A stretch of DNA of 64,000 nt from Theristus sp. LFF4_11. Taxonomy: Eukaryota; Nematoda; Chromadorea; Monhysterida; Xyalidae. This document shows positions 41,576-52,289 of the stretch, in pieces (position 1 is the first letter of the stretch; the number at the start of each line of letters is the position of its first letter). The notes under the pieces were generated by a model. That model saw only the letters and a program-made list of their open reading frames with translations. It did no database searches and had not been told where the DNA came from. The position numbers and the translations under genes were made by a program. The DNA lies in NCBI GenBank assembly GCA_030248135.1, contig JASANC010000641.1:1-64000 (forward strand). Reading direction: 5' to 3'.

Positions 41576-44500
41576 CTAGGTGGACTGTTGCTGCGTTGGG
41601 CTGGGCGGCACGATGGGTATGTTCTTTTTGGGTCGTGACTGCGGCGCAGGGCGTTGCATCATCTGCTGCTGTTGCACATCGTACACAACGGCCGCTGTCG
41701 GCTGCTTTGGACGTCCCGGCAACACTGGCGGCGTCTGCAATCGCATAATGATCGTGTGCACGCAGCACTGCACTGGCAGTCCGCTGATTGGCTGCGTTCG
41801 AGTTGGCCGGCCAGGCTGCTGCACGCACTGCGATGCACATCACCTCCAATCAGCAGGCACACTGTGCTTTGCCATCGCACTGTGCAGTGCAATCGTCAAC
41901 CATGACCGCAAACAAAGCAAGCAGCGACCTGCACAAACGGTGTCGGCGGCACAGCGATGCCTGCGGCAGCCGGCGGTGCGAGCGGCGCTGCCTGGAACGC
42001 AGTCACTGGCGGCACACGCGCGTGCGGGTACATCGCCGACGGCTCTGTGTGTGCCACTGCGTACGGGCCACTCGACGGCGCCATGTAGCCTGCCGACGGT
42101 GTGCCTGTTGCGGGTGGTGACGACTGCACCAGTGGCGGCGGCACGTGGGGACTGAACAGTGCTGCCATTGGAGGCGGCGACAGGGCTGCAATGAGTGATG
42201 CCAGGTGCATGCGGCGCTTGAGGGCGTGCTTGGCAACCAGTGACTCACGCGGATAGGCGCTGCTGTAGACGTCGCCAGTTGGTGGCGTCGCTGGTGCAAC
42301 CCCTGACGGAACACCACCGCCTGGTGCTGCTTGCTGAAATAACAACAACAATGAAACACAATTCATGCAAATGCTCAACGAACAACAACGAACATGCTGT
42401 TGCCGCTGTGTTGAGTAGCGCTTCGAGGCACCACCACGCGCTGCCGGTTGCTGGTGTGTGTGCGCTCGTGCGCTTGCAGTGGGCTCCGTTTGTGCACTCG
42501 ATGGAGGCGCCTGCTGTTGGCGCGTGTCTTTCGCGTGTTCACGAATGGCGTGTGGTGTGAGCGTGTCAGCCGGCTGCAGGTGGCGTGTGTTGTTGTGCGA
42601 GTTCACGAACTGTCTGCCCGCCGCAGCAGCGCCACCGCCAGCGCCACGTTGCTGACGCGCACGTGCATTGGCGACTGCTTGACTGCGTGACGATGACGAG
42701 CCTGCATACGGCCGCGGCGAGCGCAGCTGTGCGAGCGACTCTGCCGGCTGTGCACGTCTGCGCGCGCTCTGCTGTTGTGCTCTCTCTGCAGCCTCCCGAT
42801 CAGCCGGCACTGCCGCACGCGCACCCACCAACGGCGGAAACTCTTCTTCGGTTTGGTCTTGTTCGCCTGCGCAAGTGAGTGCGAGAACTGCGACGAACGA
42901 ACAATGAATGAGCCAACAGTAGACCATCTATAGTGTAAACTGCTTGCCAGTTGCCGCCAGAGCTACTTGCAGGCATAGTGATTGATATTCCAGCGAAGAC
43001 TATGTCTACAAAGCTACAATTCAAATGTCTGCATGCAGCTCTGTAACGGCGCTACAACGCGTTGCGACTGCAAGCCTACCGCGAGCAGCTGCTCGATGCG
43101 CTGGTGGTGGTGCAGCAGGTGCACGTCTGCCTGCCTGTGCCCCTGCCCCTCCCCCTCTGCCCCGCAGTCTGCGTTGTCGTGGCGCTGCTGCTTGCCGCTG
43201 CTGTCGCTGTTCATTTTTATCAGCAGCATCGTCAGCAGCAGTCTCATTTCGAATGTCGTAGCTGTAAAAATTCTCAATGTACAGGGTGCGCCAAAGTGCG
43301 AAGTGAAAATGACTCGTATTCATCACCAGTGCAAGTTATTGCGCTGAAATTTGAAATATCTGCACAATATTATGCCTTCTTTTTACGTATTCAAATTTCA
43401 GGTGAAAACACTAATCCAAATTGCTGCAGTCGACAATAAACAAAAAATGTAGCTCAATATCTCGAATCGTGTGACCAATTAGTCATTTTGAATGTGCACT
43501 ATTTTGGGCCCACCCTGTACAAGTGGTTCACAGATGGTTTCACGCCGCATTGCAGTCTCGTTGAGCTTGTGCTTGATTTGAGTTGTGTCTCAGTGGAACA
43601 CCACCGCAAATCACCGAACTGGCACGATCACAAACAACAAGCAGTCTCACCCATATCGATCGATGAGTTCCCGTTTGGAGCGTGGCGCCTGTTGGCGAGC
43701 ATCGAATCGATCGTGGCCCCAGCGACCGGGCACATCGGCACGCGAGCGCGACTTTGATGCTGCTGCTGGTGCTGGCTCGCTGGAATGAAGATCACGGTGT
43801 TGCAATTGAAGGGCACGTGCAAAACACATGCAACAAAGACACGCACTCGTGCGCTTGTTCGCGGGCTGCGTCGTGCATGTAGAACAGACCCTGGCGCGGC
43901 ACGAACGCCGGATTATGACGGTCCTCGTCGTCGTCCAGCTCTTGGTCGCCATCATCGCCCTCCTCTGCGTTTTCCTCCTCCTCCACGTCATCCGCCTGTA
44001 ATAATATTCATTGTTGATTTATCGTCTCGAATGTCACGACAATATTACCTTTTATTTTGGTTCTGCGTCTCAATGCGCGCAAAGGGATGTAAGCAGTTTC
44101 ATGCCTGATGCGGGAATTCAAAATTGGTGAAGTGACCTGTGTCCCGGAGATTTGTTTGAGTCACTGGGCCCATTTTGAATTGTCGCATCAAGCACGAAAC
44201 TGACTTCCTTTCAACGGCTGCAGATGTGCAGAGTCACAAAACTAAAAGAAAAGACAATAATAATTGTTTCTTCTCAGCTTCTCGGCTCACTTGGTGCTCG
44301 TCTTGCTCATCATCTGCGTCGTCAGCATCGCTCACGTCTTCCAGCTGATCATCATCCTTCACGACCGGGTCATGCACATGCTCCGAATCAATGGGCGAAT
44401 CGACGTGTTTGCTGGTGTTGTCGTCAGTGCTCTCTGTGGCCGCCGGCTGCGCACACGATGGATCTTCAGGTGCCCTTTCGTCCGTCGTGAGCCCCGGCTG

Positions 44501-47500
44501 CTCCGGCAATGTCGCGCTGTTCTCTCCGTGCGGCTCTTCGGGCGGCGCCTGCAAAGCGCAAACCATCTGCACATCTATCAACCACAGAAATTTTTCGACC
44601 CGAATGCCATTCCTTCAACAGTGGTCAATGTTTTTGTTCTTCCAGTTTGTATGGTGGCAATGCAGACGCTGCTGACTGTTGACCAAAAAATTAGAGATGG
44701 GTTTGACTGATTTCGAATGTCTTGTTTTTTCTTGCCATTGTTGCGCTTCAATTCTCAAGAAATTACCCCAGCAAACATTTTTGTTGTTTTGTAAAAGTAC
44801 CGCAAGTGAAAATTGAATGGCGAACACTTGAAACCAAGTCAAAACCCTGGGAACTTTATAAAATAGGCAATTTTTACTCAAAAAAGCGTCAGGACTGAAT
44901 TTTCGAAATCTACGGATGAAATTACGGCGCTCTCTACTTTTACATGGCCCAACGCAAAATGAATGGTCCATCGCAAAATGAATGGCCCATCGCACAATGA
45001 GTGGCCCATCGCAAAATGAGTAGGTTCCAAATCCTAAACCTAATCCTAAGCGAAGCCTTTTGGTTAAGGTGAAAATGATCAATTTCACCTTATCAAAAAG
45101 GCTTGGCTTAGGTTTAGGATTAGGAACCTACAATGACTCATTGCAAGCAACATTTTCATCTTAACCAAAAGGCTTCGCTTAGGATTAGGAACCTACAACG
45201 ACTCATTGCAAGCAACCTCAGATCAAAAATCACTTTTAAGAATGTATACAAATCGTTGGGCCATTCATTTTGTGTTGGGCCACTTATTTTGTGTGGGGCC
45301 ATTCATTTTGCGATGGACCATTCATTTTGTCTTGGGCCACGCATTAGTAAAGAGCGCCGAAATTACCCCAGGAAACACTTTTGTTCGACAGTTAAAGTGT
45401 CACGGGTAAAAAAAATTAGTGAAAGGATAGTGAATCATGTAATGCACGGTGCACGATGATGCCACGTCATTTGCTGCACAACTCAATGTGTAATTTCGCC
45501 ATCCATTTCGTAACCAGACTAGCGCAAGCTCAACTAACACTGACAATGTGCTGCTGCATCGTTTGCGGCTCCTGTGGTGGACTGGCATCGGTTGCATGAT
45601 CGGCAACTACAATCGCTTCACGAGCAGTCACAAACTCGCTGGTGTCTGCGGCGTGTTCCGGCACGAGCTCCACCACGTTCACCACTTGTTCCGCGCCCTC
45701 TTCATCAACGTCACCCTCGACGGCGTCATCAAATTCAGCGTTCTCCTGTTGTTCGTCGTCATCACTTCCTTCATCGGTTTCTTTAGCCTCCTCCTTGCTG
45801 TCCTCAACAGTTGCGGTCTCGCTTTCGTTGGCTACTGCCTGCAAAATGTGCCTTTTTGCAGTTCCAGGCAGGGTTAGGGAAAAAACAGCTAAGTACACAA
45901 GCTAATCAAAGTTTTGGAGAAAATTTGGTTTGAACTGTCAAAAAATTATGCCAAAAATCGAATTTTCAAAAAAGCAAATAGAAAAAAATTTGAATTTTTT
46001 AATAAAAAAACCCGGACTTTAAAAGCGCAAAAAATTTTTTTAAACCCCCTAACCCTAGTTCCATGCTAATTTTTCAGCTGATACAAAACCAATAACTAAC
46101 GTTTGAGGAGGGGCACTGCGGCTGATTTTCAGCAACTTCAACAGCAGGTTTCCCTTTATTGTCCGCCAATGTCATCGCATTCATTTTATTGGAAACTTCA
46201 TTTGTGTCATCGCCGGGCGATTCTGCTTCTGAATCAGACGCCTCTTGACGCTTCAAATCAATCTAAAAAATACGATGCAATTGAAATGGTTTTTTCGGCA
46301 TTAGCACCGCCCCAAATTCAGAAACCAGCGAACACCATTATACCACAGAAAAGGCAATCTCGGCAGTCAATCAATCGTAACTCGCCAATCAACAATAACA
46401 CCCACTTGGAGACAACAGCTGCTAAGCAATGCTCCGGGCAAGCGCTACTTTGTTTGATTGCTGTTTCATGTAGTGTCGTGGCGCAATCAGGGAGTCCGAA
46501 GAACCACATTTGATGTGCAAGCGCCTCGACTCCCGTGAAAAAAGCTAGCAGGATTGAAATTGAATCAATTATGATGACGGACGACACCACGACATAGTTG
46601 TTCTAGGAGGGTGGGGGCTGGGAGGAGCCGCCCCCCCCAAATTTCTTCGTATCTATCTCTACCAGAAAGGAATTTTCGGCTGAGTTATTATCTATCCAAA
46701 AAATTTCCCAGCCAGCTATCTATCTAAAAATTTTTGGCTTTGAAAACATAAAGCGCGTCAATTTTTGACCAAAATTGACCATTTTTGGTGAATTTTAGGC
46801 GAAATATTGTAGAATTTTGTAAAATTCGTTAATTTTAGGCGAAATATGCATATATACTGAATTCTTGAGCATTTTAAAGCAAAATTTAGTTGTTTTTACC
46901 CCTTTTTAACGTTTCTGCTATCTCTATACTTAGCTGCAAAATTTTGATCCCCAAAAATTTGAAATCATCTGTTTGGAAAATCTGAATCGCCTCGTGCTCG
47001 CCCCACCCCCAACCCCCGGCTCTGGAACAACTATGCACAGACGACAGACCCCCTCTATGGCCTCTAGGGATGGATCCGGCAAATTTGCCGGAATCCGGGC
47101 CGGATCCGGCAAAAGCCCATTCCGGCCGGGCCGGATCCGGCAAAAATTGCCGGAATCCGGACCGGAATGGCCTTTTTATGTCAAAAAAACATCTACGCAC
47201 ATTTCGTCGCTTCTTCATCACATTTTCAGCATAAAACAGCACTGACACAAAAAAAAGTCAGCAAGACACAGCACGTGAACCAACCAAAAATTACAGCAAC
47301 AACAATTGACAAAATTCACATCGCATGGGGATAATCAAGTGCTGGCAACACTCCATTCAGAAACATGACCTTTTCGGCGTTCTGAGTTGACAGACAAGAT
47401 CGGCTGTACACAAACACCTGCCTGGCTTCAGAGAACATTCGTTCGCTTGCCACGCTTGTTGGTAGCGGTGCCAGGTATCTGCGCGCCATTGTCGATAGTT

Positions 47501-48927
47501 TGGGGTAATTAGACGAGTTCAGCCCGCCAAAAGTCTAGCATTAGATTGCTTTTGGCCGGTTCGTCGATAAAATCATCCGACTCGTACATCTTCATTTCGC
47601 CGCGTAGTTCGTCTTCGAGACTGGATTCGCCTGACGGGTTGCGCGGTCGCGCAGCGTGAAACTCGATGCCTCCGTAGAGGCCAGTCGATTTCTTTTTTGG
47701 TTCAAGCTCGCGTTCACTTTCGTCATCGTCGTTGTCGCGATCTCGGATGTATCGTCGCAGTTTGTGGGCGTCTCCGATCGTTTCAAGATTTTCTATGCAA
47801 CGTGAAGTAGTTCACAACGAATCGCGCCTTCATTTTCGAAGACGACTGCAGTATTCTTGAATCGCGGATCAACGAACGTGGCCATGATGTTGGATTCGTT
47901 GTGGAAACGCGCACGGAAGCGTGTGTCGATGCTGGTCAGCAGCGTTTTTTTCGTCGTACCAATGCCACTCGCATCGACTTGTTCGATACGCTGCTTCAGT
48001 GCGCAAACGGCGGGCAACACCATTGAAATGGATTCGTCGTCTCGTGGATTGGTCGTTGGGACGGTTTATCGGGTTTTAAGGAATCACGGCACCCCCGCAC
48101 ACCCACGGTAACACACGTCGCTAAAATCGCTGGTGTTCTGGGGCTCGCAAAAAAGCAACTGTTTGACATCTAACTGAATATGACCAACGAAGATGGCTGA
48201 TTTCAAAAAAAACCCTGCTATTGTTCATCAACAACGTCGGCCAAAAGCTGACAGCCACGTTTTTTAAAGTGGACGATGCTGCACATAAGTGTACCACTCA
48301 AGACAAAAGCAGTGAACCATTTACCATTGAACAGAACACTAAACTAAAGAAACGCTCACTGATCACATGTCAAATGCACAACAACAAAACCAACAAAGCA
48401 CGGAAACAAATTTGTCAAACCATTGAACAGCTCTGAAACGGAGGAATCAACTGGTTAATTCGCGGGTCTCGGCCATTCCGGCCGGATCCGGCCGGATCCG
48501 GCAAAATTGCGCCGGAATCCGGACCGGATCCGGATCCAATTTTAGGCGCCGGAATCCGGAATCCGGACCGGAACCGGCTCCATCCCTAATGGCCTCGAAA
48601 ACTTGCTTTCGCTTTCGGAACTGACCATCAAACCAATGAAATGAAAACTGCTCCCGCTATCCAAGAGACGGTGCTGCGTACCAGTGATGATGGCATTGCG
48701 TTTTGATGCTCGCCCTTTTCGCAGACACCCTGATTTGCGTCTCGTTTGCCGACGTCATCATTGTCACCCGCCGAAGTCTGCTCCGTTTCAGCTGCTGACT
48801 GCTTTTCATCACTTGCTGTCTCGATCGCACCTTCCTCAGAGTCTTGTTGCTCTTTGGCAGAAGTTTGTTCACTTTCATCGGTGGATCGTTTCTGCCCTCT
48901 CAGATAGGACGTTATCCCGCTGAACAT
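41576..48927 (-). CDS. CASC3: CASC3/MLN51/Barentsz, exon-junction-complex core protein
   Basis: Binds eIF4A3 and RNA in the exon junction complex and acts in mRNA localisation and nonsense-mediated decay. Exons, 5' to 3': 48729-48927, 46101-46243, 45545-45838, 44291-44548, 43847-43995, 43651-43779, 43080-43261, 42394-42866, 41929-42333, 41576-41827; phases close exactly, giving 827 residues. The first four exons encode a long acidic, low-complexity region. The SELOR domain is unmistakable: DEDRHNPAFVPRQGLFYMHD, then GRWGHDRFDARQQAPRSKRE, then LIDRYG joined by splicing to YDIR. An RGG-like arginine/glycine-rich segment, EEEFPPLVG and a proline/glutamine-rich tail follow. The acidic 5' exons are assigned by phase and composition, so the start at 48927 is less certain than the core. 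Introns 1, 2, 3 and 6 carry transposons. Confidence 0.85.
43280..43519. mobile_element. Mariner-type MITE in CASC3 intron 6
   Basis: Left end TACAGGGTGCGCCAAAGTGC and right end, as complement, TACAGGGTGGGCCCAAAATA: inverted repeats starting with the CAGGGTG word common in mariner-like elements. TA flanks both ends, consistent with a TA target duplication. About 240 bp with no coding capacity. It lies between the two exons that encode the SELOR core. Confidence 0.65.
44925..45358. mobile_element. Non-autonomous hAT-like element with 8-bp target duplication, CASC3 intron 3
   Basis: Ends GGCGCTCTCTACTTTTACAT and, as complement, GGCGCTCTTTACTAATGCGT. They are flanked on both sides by GAAATTAC (44917-44924 and 45359-45366), an exact 8-bp duplication. 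Next to each end lie about four units of ATGGCCCATCGCAAAATGA in opposite orientations. The centre has TTAGG-rich words and AAGGCTTNGCTTAGG. About 434 bp, with no coding capacity. Confidence 0.75.
45869..46057. mobile_element. Mini TAGGGTTAGGG element, CASC3 intron 2
   Basis: Starts CAGGGTTAGGGAAAAAAC and ends CCCCCTAACCCTAG. It shares the internal word TTTGGTTTGAACTNTCAAAA and AAAATTATGCCA with the 1-kb family at 52290-53324. It is an internally deleted derivative of about 190 bp. It sits about 30 bp upstream of the acceptor of exon 45545-45838, near the expected branch point. Confidence 0.65.
46593..47035 (-). mobile_element. CATAGTTGTTC-family MITE, complete reversed copy, CASC3 intron 1
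   Basis: Begins CATAGTTGTTCTAGGAGG and ends GGCTCTGGAACAACTATG. The internal order is the reverse of the 15015-15482 copy (AATCTGAATCG differs; CTATCTATCT, TTTTTGACCAAAATTGACCA and similar words match). It ends 30 bp before the hAT element. Confidence 0.75.
47065..48588 (-). mobile_element. hAT transposon with broken transposase, CASC3 intron 1
   Basis: Ends TAGGGATGGATCCGGC and, as complement, TAGGGATGGAGCCGGTTCC. The flanking 8-bp duplication ATGGCCTC is exact (47057-47064 and 48589-48596), the hallmark of hAT insertion. On the minus strand a transposase remnant runs from 48023 to about 47350: TLLTSIDTRFRARF, MATFVDPRFKN, and the C-terminal dimerisation region NSSNYPKLSTMARRYLAPLP and VASERMFSEARQVF. 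It has an in-frame stop near 47795 and at least two frame shifts, and the BED finger and upstream catalytic part are missing. CCGGATCCGG words cluster at both ends. Inactive, 1,524 bp. Confidence 0.88.
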
Positions 48928-49248
48928 CGTTACGGCTCAGTTTTGAATGAAGCGGCACTGTCTCAGTCTAGAATGATTTTTTGTCGAATGTAACTAACGA
49001 ATTTGTTCGAACGTGTCTCTTTCTTGTCATTGGAACCGAAATGACGTTATGTCCCCTTAAAATTCGAAGGCGTGTATAACAAACGTGCGTCTTTTCGGCT
49101 TTCGTGCGTATAAAAAGTTTATCAACTCGGTTGTTCGGCTCTGTTCGACGTACTGACACGTTCGAATAAATTTACAATACCCAGATCTCAACTTGATAAA
49201 TGTCGTGAGCAGTACCGTGGGCGGGGGGGGGGGGGTGGGGCCGGGGGG
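48928..49248. other. Intergenic upstream of CASC3
   Basis: Contains the presumed CASC3 promoter. A TATA-like ATAAAAAG occurs at about 49111. It ends in a G-run at the edge of the transposon nest. Confidence 0.35.
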
Positions 49249-50197
49249 TAGGGTTAGGGGAAAAAAAATCCGGATTTGTTTTTTAAATTAAAAAAAAAAA
49301 TTAAAAAAAAATTTTTTTTTACAAGTTAAGTTTGTTCGAAGCGTCTCGTCGAGCTGAGTTCATCTAGACTATTTTCAGAACGATCCGGAAAACTATAAGA
49401 GCGAAAATCGTGTTTTATTGAAATTATGTCCATTTCATAGAGGGAAAGTTGCATTTTCAACAGTAAAACAGGACAATTTTCGACGTGTACTTGAATATTG
49501 AACCGTTCTTAGTTGTTCCTCTTTAGAAAATTACCAAAATTTGACTGTGTTCAAAAATTTCCTGTTTGCTGTAGCTAAGTCGGCAACCCCTGTCGACCCG
49601 GTCGCCCCCCCCCCAAGACACTTACTTTCAGGTTCAACCAGCTATGCTATCTGCCACATGGCGAGAGCCCACTCTTCAAATCATCGTATCGAAAACACGT
49701 ACCATGATTTCGCGATCACGTTGCGGGCAACTGACAGACGCAAGTTTAACACGTTAGTTTAGCTCAGCACGCAAGTTTTAACATGTGGCCATGTTATCGG
49801 GTATCTGAAAAACGGTCGTGTGATGTGGTATTAACCAACATCTCCGCTCCAATTGTTTAACAATATATCGCACAACTCCATTGTAGACCTATAACATACG
49901 CCAATCAACAAAATATCATGTTCATCTCATGGCCTACCGACTGAAAAAACATGTTCTAAGTTGCAAGAAAACGATTTCTGAAACGATATTTCAATTCAGT
50001 TAAGTCATTTCAACGCTAAAAATTGACTCTAGAAGTCATCCAAATCGAAAAACATGGAGTACGTCGGTCAAAATGACCAAATAATGACATGTACACCTAA
50101 GCACACAAAGAAGTTGGGAAGAAAATTTGGTTTGAACTTTCAAAAAATTATGCCATAAATCGAATTTTCAGAGCAAAGTAGAAGAAAAATTAGTAGT
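49249..50197 (-). mobile_element. TAGGGTTAGGGG element, reversed and truncated at one end
   Basis: Left edge TAGGGTTAGGGGAAAAAAAA. About 950 bp follow that match the complement of 52380-53324 almost base for base, including GTCGACCCGGTCGCC, AGACGCAAGTTTAACACG and GAAGTTGGGAAGAAAATT. The far terminus is cut by a CAGGGTGTTTC-type end at 50193-50313. With the copy at 52290-53324 it forms a large inverted repeat. Confidence 0.75.
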
Positions 50198-50313
50198 GTA
50201 GGTGGCTAGATTAGGGAGCAATTACCAACTGACTAAAATTCCATTCAATATGGTTTAACACAACTCAAGAAATAACGCGTCAAACACCTACCCATTACGT
50301 CTGAAACACCCTG
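50193..50313. repeat. Solo end of CAGGGTGTTTC element
   Basis: About 120 bp ending GTCTGAAACACCCTG, matching the terminal repeat of the element at 62498-63225 in the ABCC intron (CATTCAATATGGTT, AAATAACGCGTCAAACACC). The partner end is absent. Confidence 0.55.
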
Positions 50314-50360
50314 TAGTCATTCACATGGGAGCTGTCGGGTCAGGTTGAGTCACTCACACG

Positions 50361-51047
50361 TAGGATTGTTAAACAAAAATCGAAATTAAAAAAATTAAAT
50401 AAAAAAACAAAATTTCGATTTAAAAAAGGAAAGATTTTTTTGTGATACACTTTGAAAACCTCATTTTTGACACATTTTTTTGAAAGTTCAACAAATTTTT
50501 TTGATATTGCCTTGTAAACCGTCAGCAGTCGATTTTGGGTCGTTTTACCGATTGATTTTAGGTTTGAACAACTTTTGTACAGAAGTTTTGAGCGTCGCAA
50601 AGGTTGTCTTACCATTTCCGATGCAGATAAAGTGACAATTCGCCTCACAATCTAGAATTCTGAGCGTCCGAGCTGCACTGTTTGCAAGCGCTACAGCTGT
50701 ACTTTGTCTGGTTGCTGTTTCGTGTCGTGTCGTGGCGTCGTCATCACAATGGATCGAATTTCAAGCCGGTAAATTTTCGTTCATTTGAACTGGGGATAAT
50801 TAGTTGCGTTTTGAGGGTCAAAACACTAGAAGAGGTATGATGGTAACGGTTTGGAAAAGGGGTAAATGAGGTCACCAAAACAAAATCTGGTAAGTTCCGC
50901 CCTACGGGAGTCATTCGGGAGGCGCTTGCTCGTCAGATGTGATTCTTCGGACTTCTTGATTGATTTATATCAACTTTGATTTTCAAATTTTTTCAAATTT
51001 TTCTTTAAAAAAGCAAAAATGACAATTTTTGTTTTTTAACAACTCTA
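50361..51047 (-). mobile_element. TAGGGTTGTTAAA-family element, second copy
   Basis: Ends TAGGATTGTTAAACAAAAAT and, as complement, TAGAGTTGTTAAAAAACAAA. The interior is the reverse of 12806-13514 with the same blocks (CGACTGCTGACGG, GATGCAGATAAAG, CCGAAGAATCACATC). About 687 bp. The two copies are diverged, so the family is not very recent. Confidence 0.7.
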
Positions 51048-51399
51048 TTCACACAAGTCATTCACATGGGATATGATTGTCGTTAGAGGGCGATATTGAT
51101 AGCTGGAGCAAATTTTCCAGATAGACAGCTGCAAGTTTTTAATGGGGGTAGGCGCTGGTGTGCATGTGACTTTGGGGGCGGTCAAAATTTTGAAATTAAA
51201 TAGATGATAGCTAAACCGTCAATTTTGCTACAAACAACAAACGAACATAAGCAATAAATAACATAAATAAATTTAGTTTAAAAAATGCCAATAGCTTTCT
51301 TTGAGTAGCACAGTTTCATATACATACGCAATGCACGATGACTGCCACATGTAAATTGCCAGTCTGATCTGGATATATGACAAGGTATGAAAACTTCGC

Positions 51400-51690
51400 G
51401 GGCCGCGATCGTCCCAGGCCGCGATCCTCCCAGGCCGCGATCGTCCCAGGCCGCGATCATCCCAGGCCGCGATCATCCCAGGCCGCGATCATCCCAGGCC
51501 GCGATCATCCCAGGCCGCGATCATCCCAGGCCGCGATCATCCCAGGCCGCGATCATCCCAGGCCGCGATCCTCCCAGGCCGCGATCGTCCGGGCCGCGAT
51601 CGTTCAGGCCGCGATCGTCCAGGCCGCGATCTTTCAGGCCGCGATGCTTCGGCCGCGATAGTCCGGGCCGCGATCTCCTGGGCCGCGATA
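51400..51690. repeat. 16-bp minisatellite, about 18 copies
   Basis: Unit CCAGGCCGCGATCATC with variants CGTC, CCTC and CTTT at the 3' part. It is most regular at 51425-51575 and degrades to the right. Sixteen bases is not a multiple of three, so an open frame with a 16-residue cycle appears on the plus strand; it is not a gene. It sits between copies of the TAGGGTTAGGGG family. Confidence 0.92.
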
Positions 51691-51704
51691 GTACATTTGC
51701 CGTT

Positions 51705-52234
51705 AAAACTTGCGTGCTGAGCTAAACTAACGTGTTAAACTTGCGTCTGTCAGTTGCCCGCAACGTGATCGCGAAATCATGGTACGTGTTTTCGATACGA
51801 TGATTTGAAGAGTGGGCTCTCGCCATGTGGCAGATAGCATAGCTGGTTGAACCTGAAAGTAAGTGTCTTGGGGGGGGGGGCGACCGGGTCGACAGGGGTT
51901 GCCGACTTAGCTATAGCAAACAGGAATTTTTGAACACAGTCAAATTTTGGTAATTTTCTAAAGAGGAACCACTAAGAACGGTTCAATATTCAAGTACACG
52001 TGAAAAATTGCCCTGTTTTACTGTTGAAAATGCAACTTTCCCTCTATGAAATGGACATAATTTCAATAAAACACGATTTTCGCTCTTATAGTTTCCCGGA
52101 TCGTTCTGAAAATAGTCTAGATGAACTCAGCTCGACGAGACGCTTCGAACGAACCTAACTTGTAAAAAAAAATTTTTTTTTTAAATTTTTTTTTTTAATT
52201 TAAAAAAAAATCCGGATTTTTTTTCCCTAACCCT
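51705..52234 (+). mobile_element. TAGGGTTAGGGG element, 3' half only
   Basis: Matches 52797-53324 at high identity (GTTAAAACTTGCGTGCTGAG onward) and ends CCCTAACCCTA at 52234. The 5' half is replaced by the 16-bp minisatellite. Confidence 0.7.
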
Positions 52235-52289
52235 AGGGTCACCCCCCCTCAGCCGAAAATCGTGCCCGTGCACGGGCAGATACCCGTGT

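Noticed and set aside
43014..43277. Histidine/glutamine-rich frame overlapping CASC3 exon 7
   Set aside because: The arginine/glycine-rich frame joins the SELOR exon in phase as YG|YDIR, so the other frame is a shadow.
47592..48023. Active hAT transposase gene
   Set aside because: Only C-terminal parts remain, with a stop and frame shifts; called as part of a dead element.
51377..51725. Arginine/proline/serine-rich open frames of about 94-112 codons
   Set aside because: Product of the 16-bp tandem repeat, not a gene.
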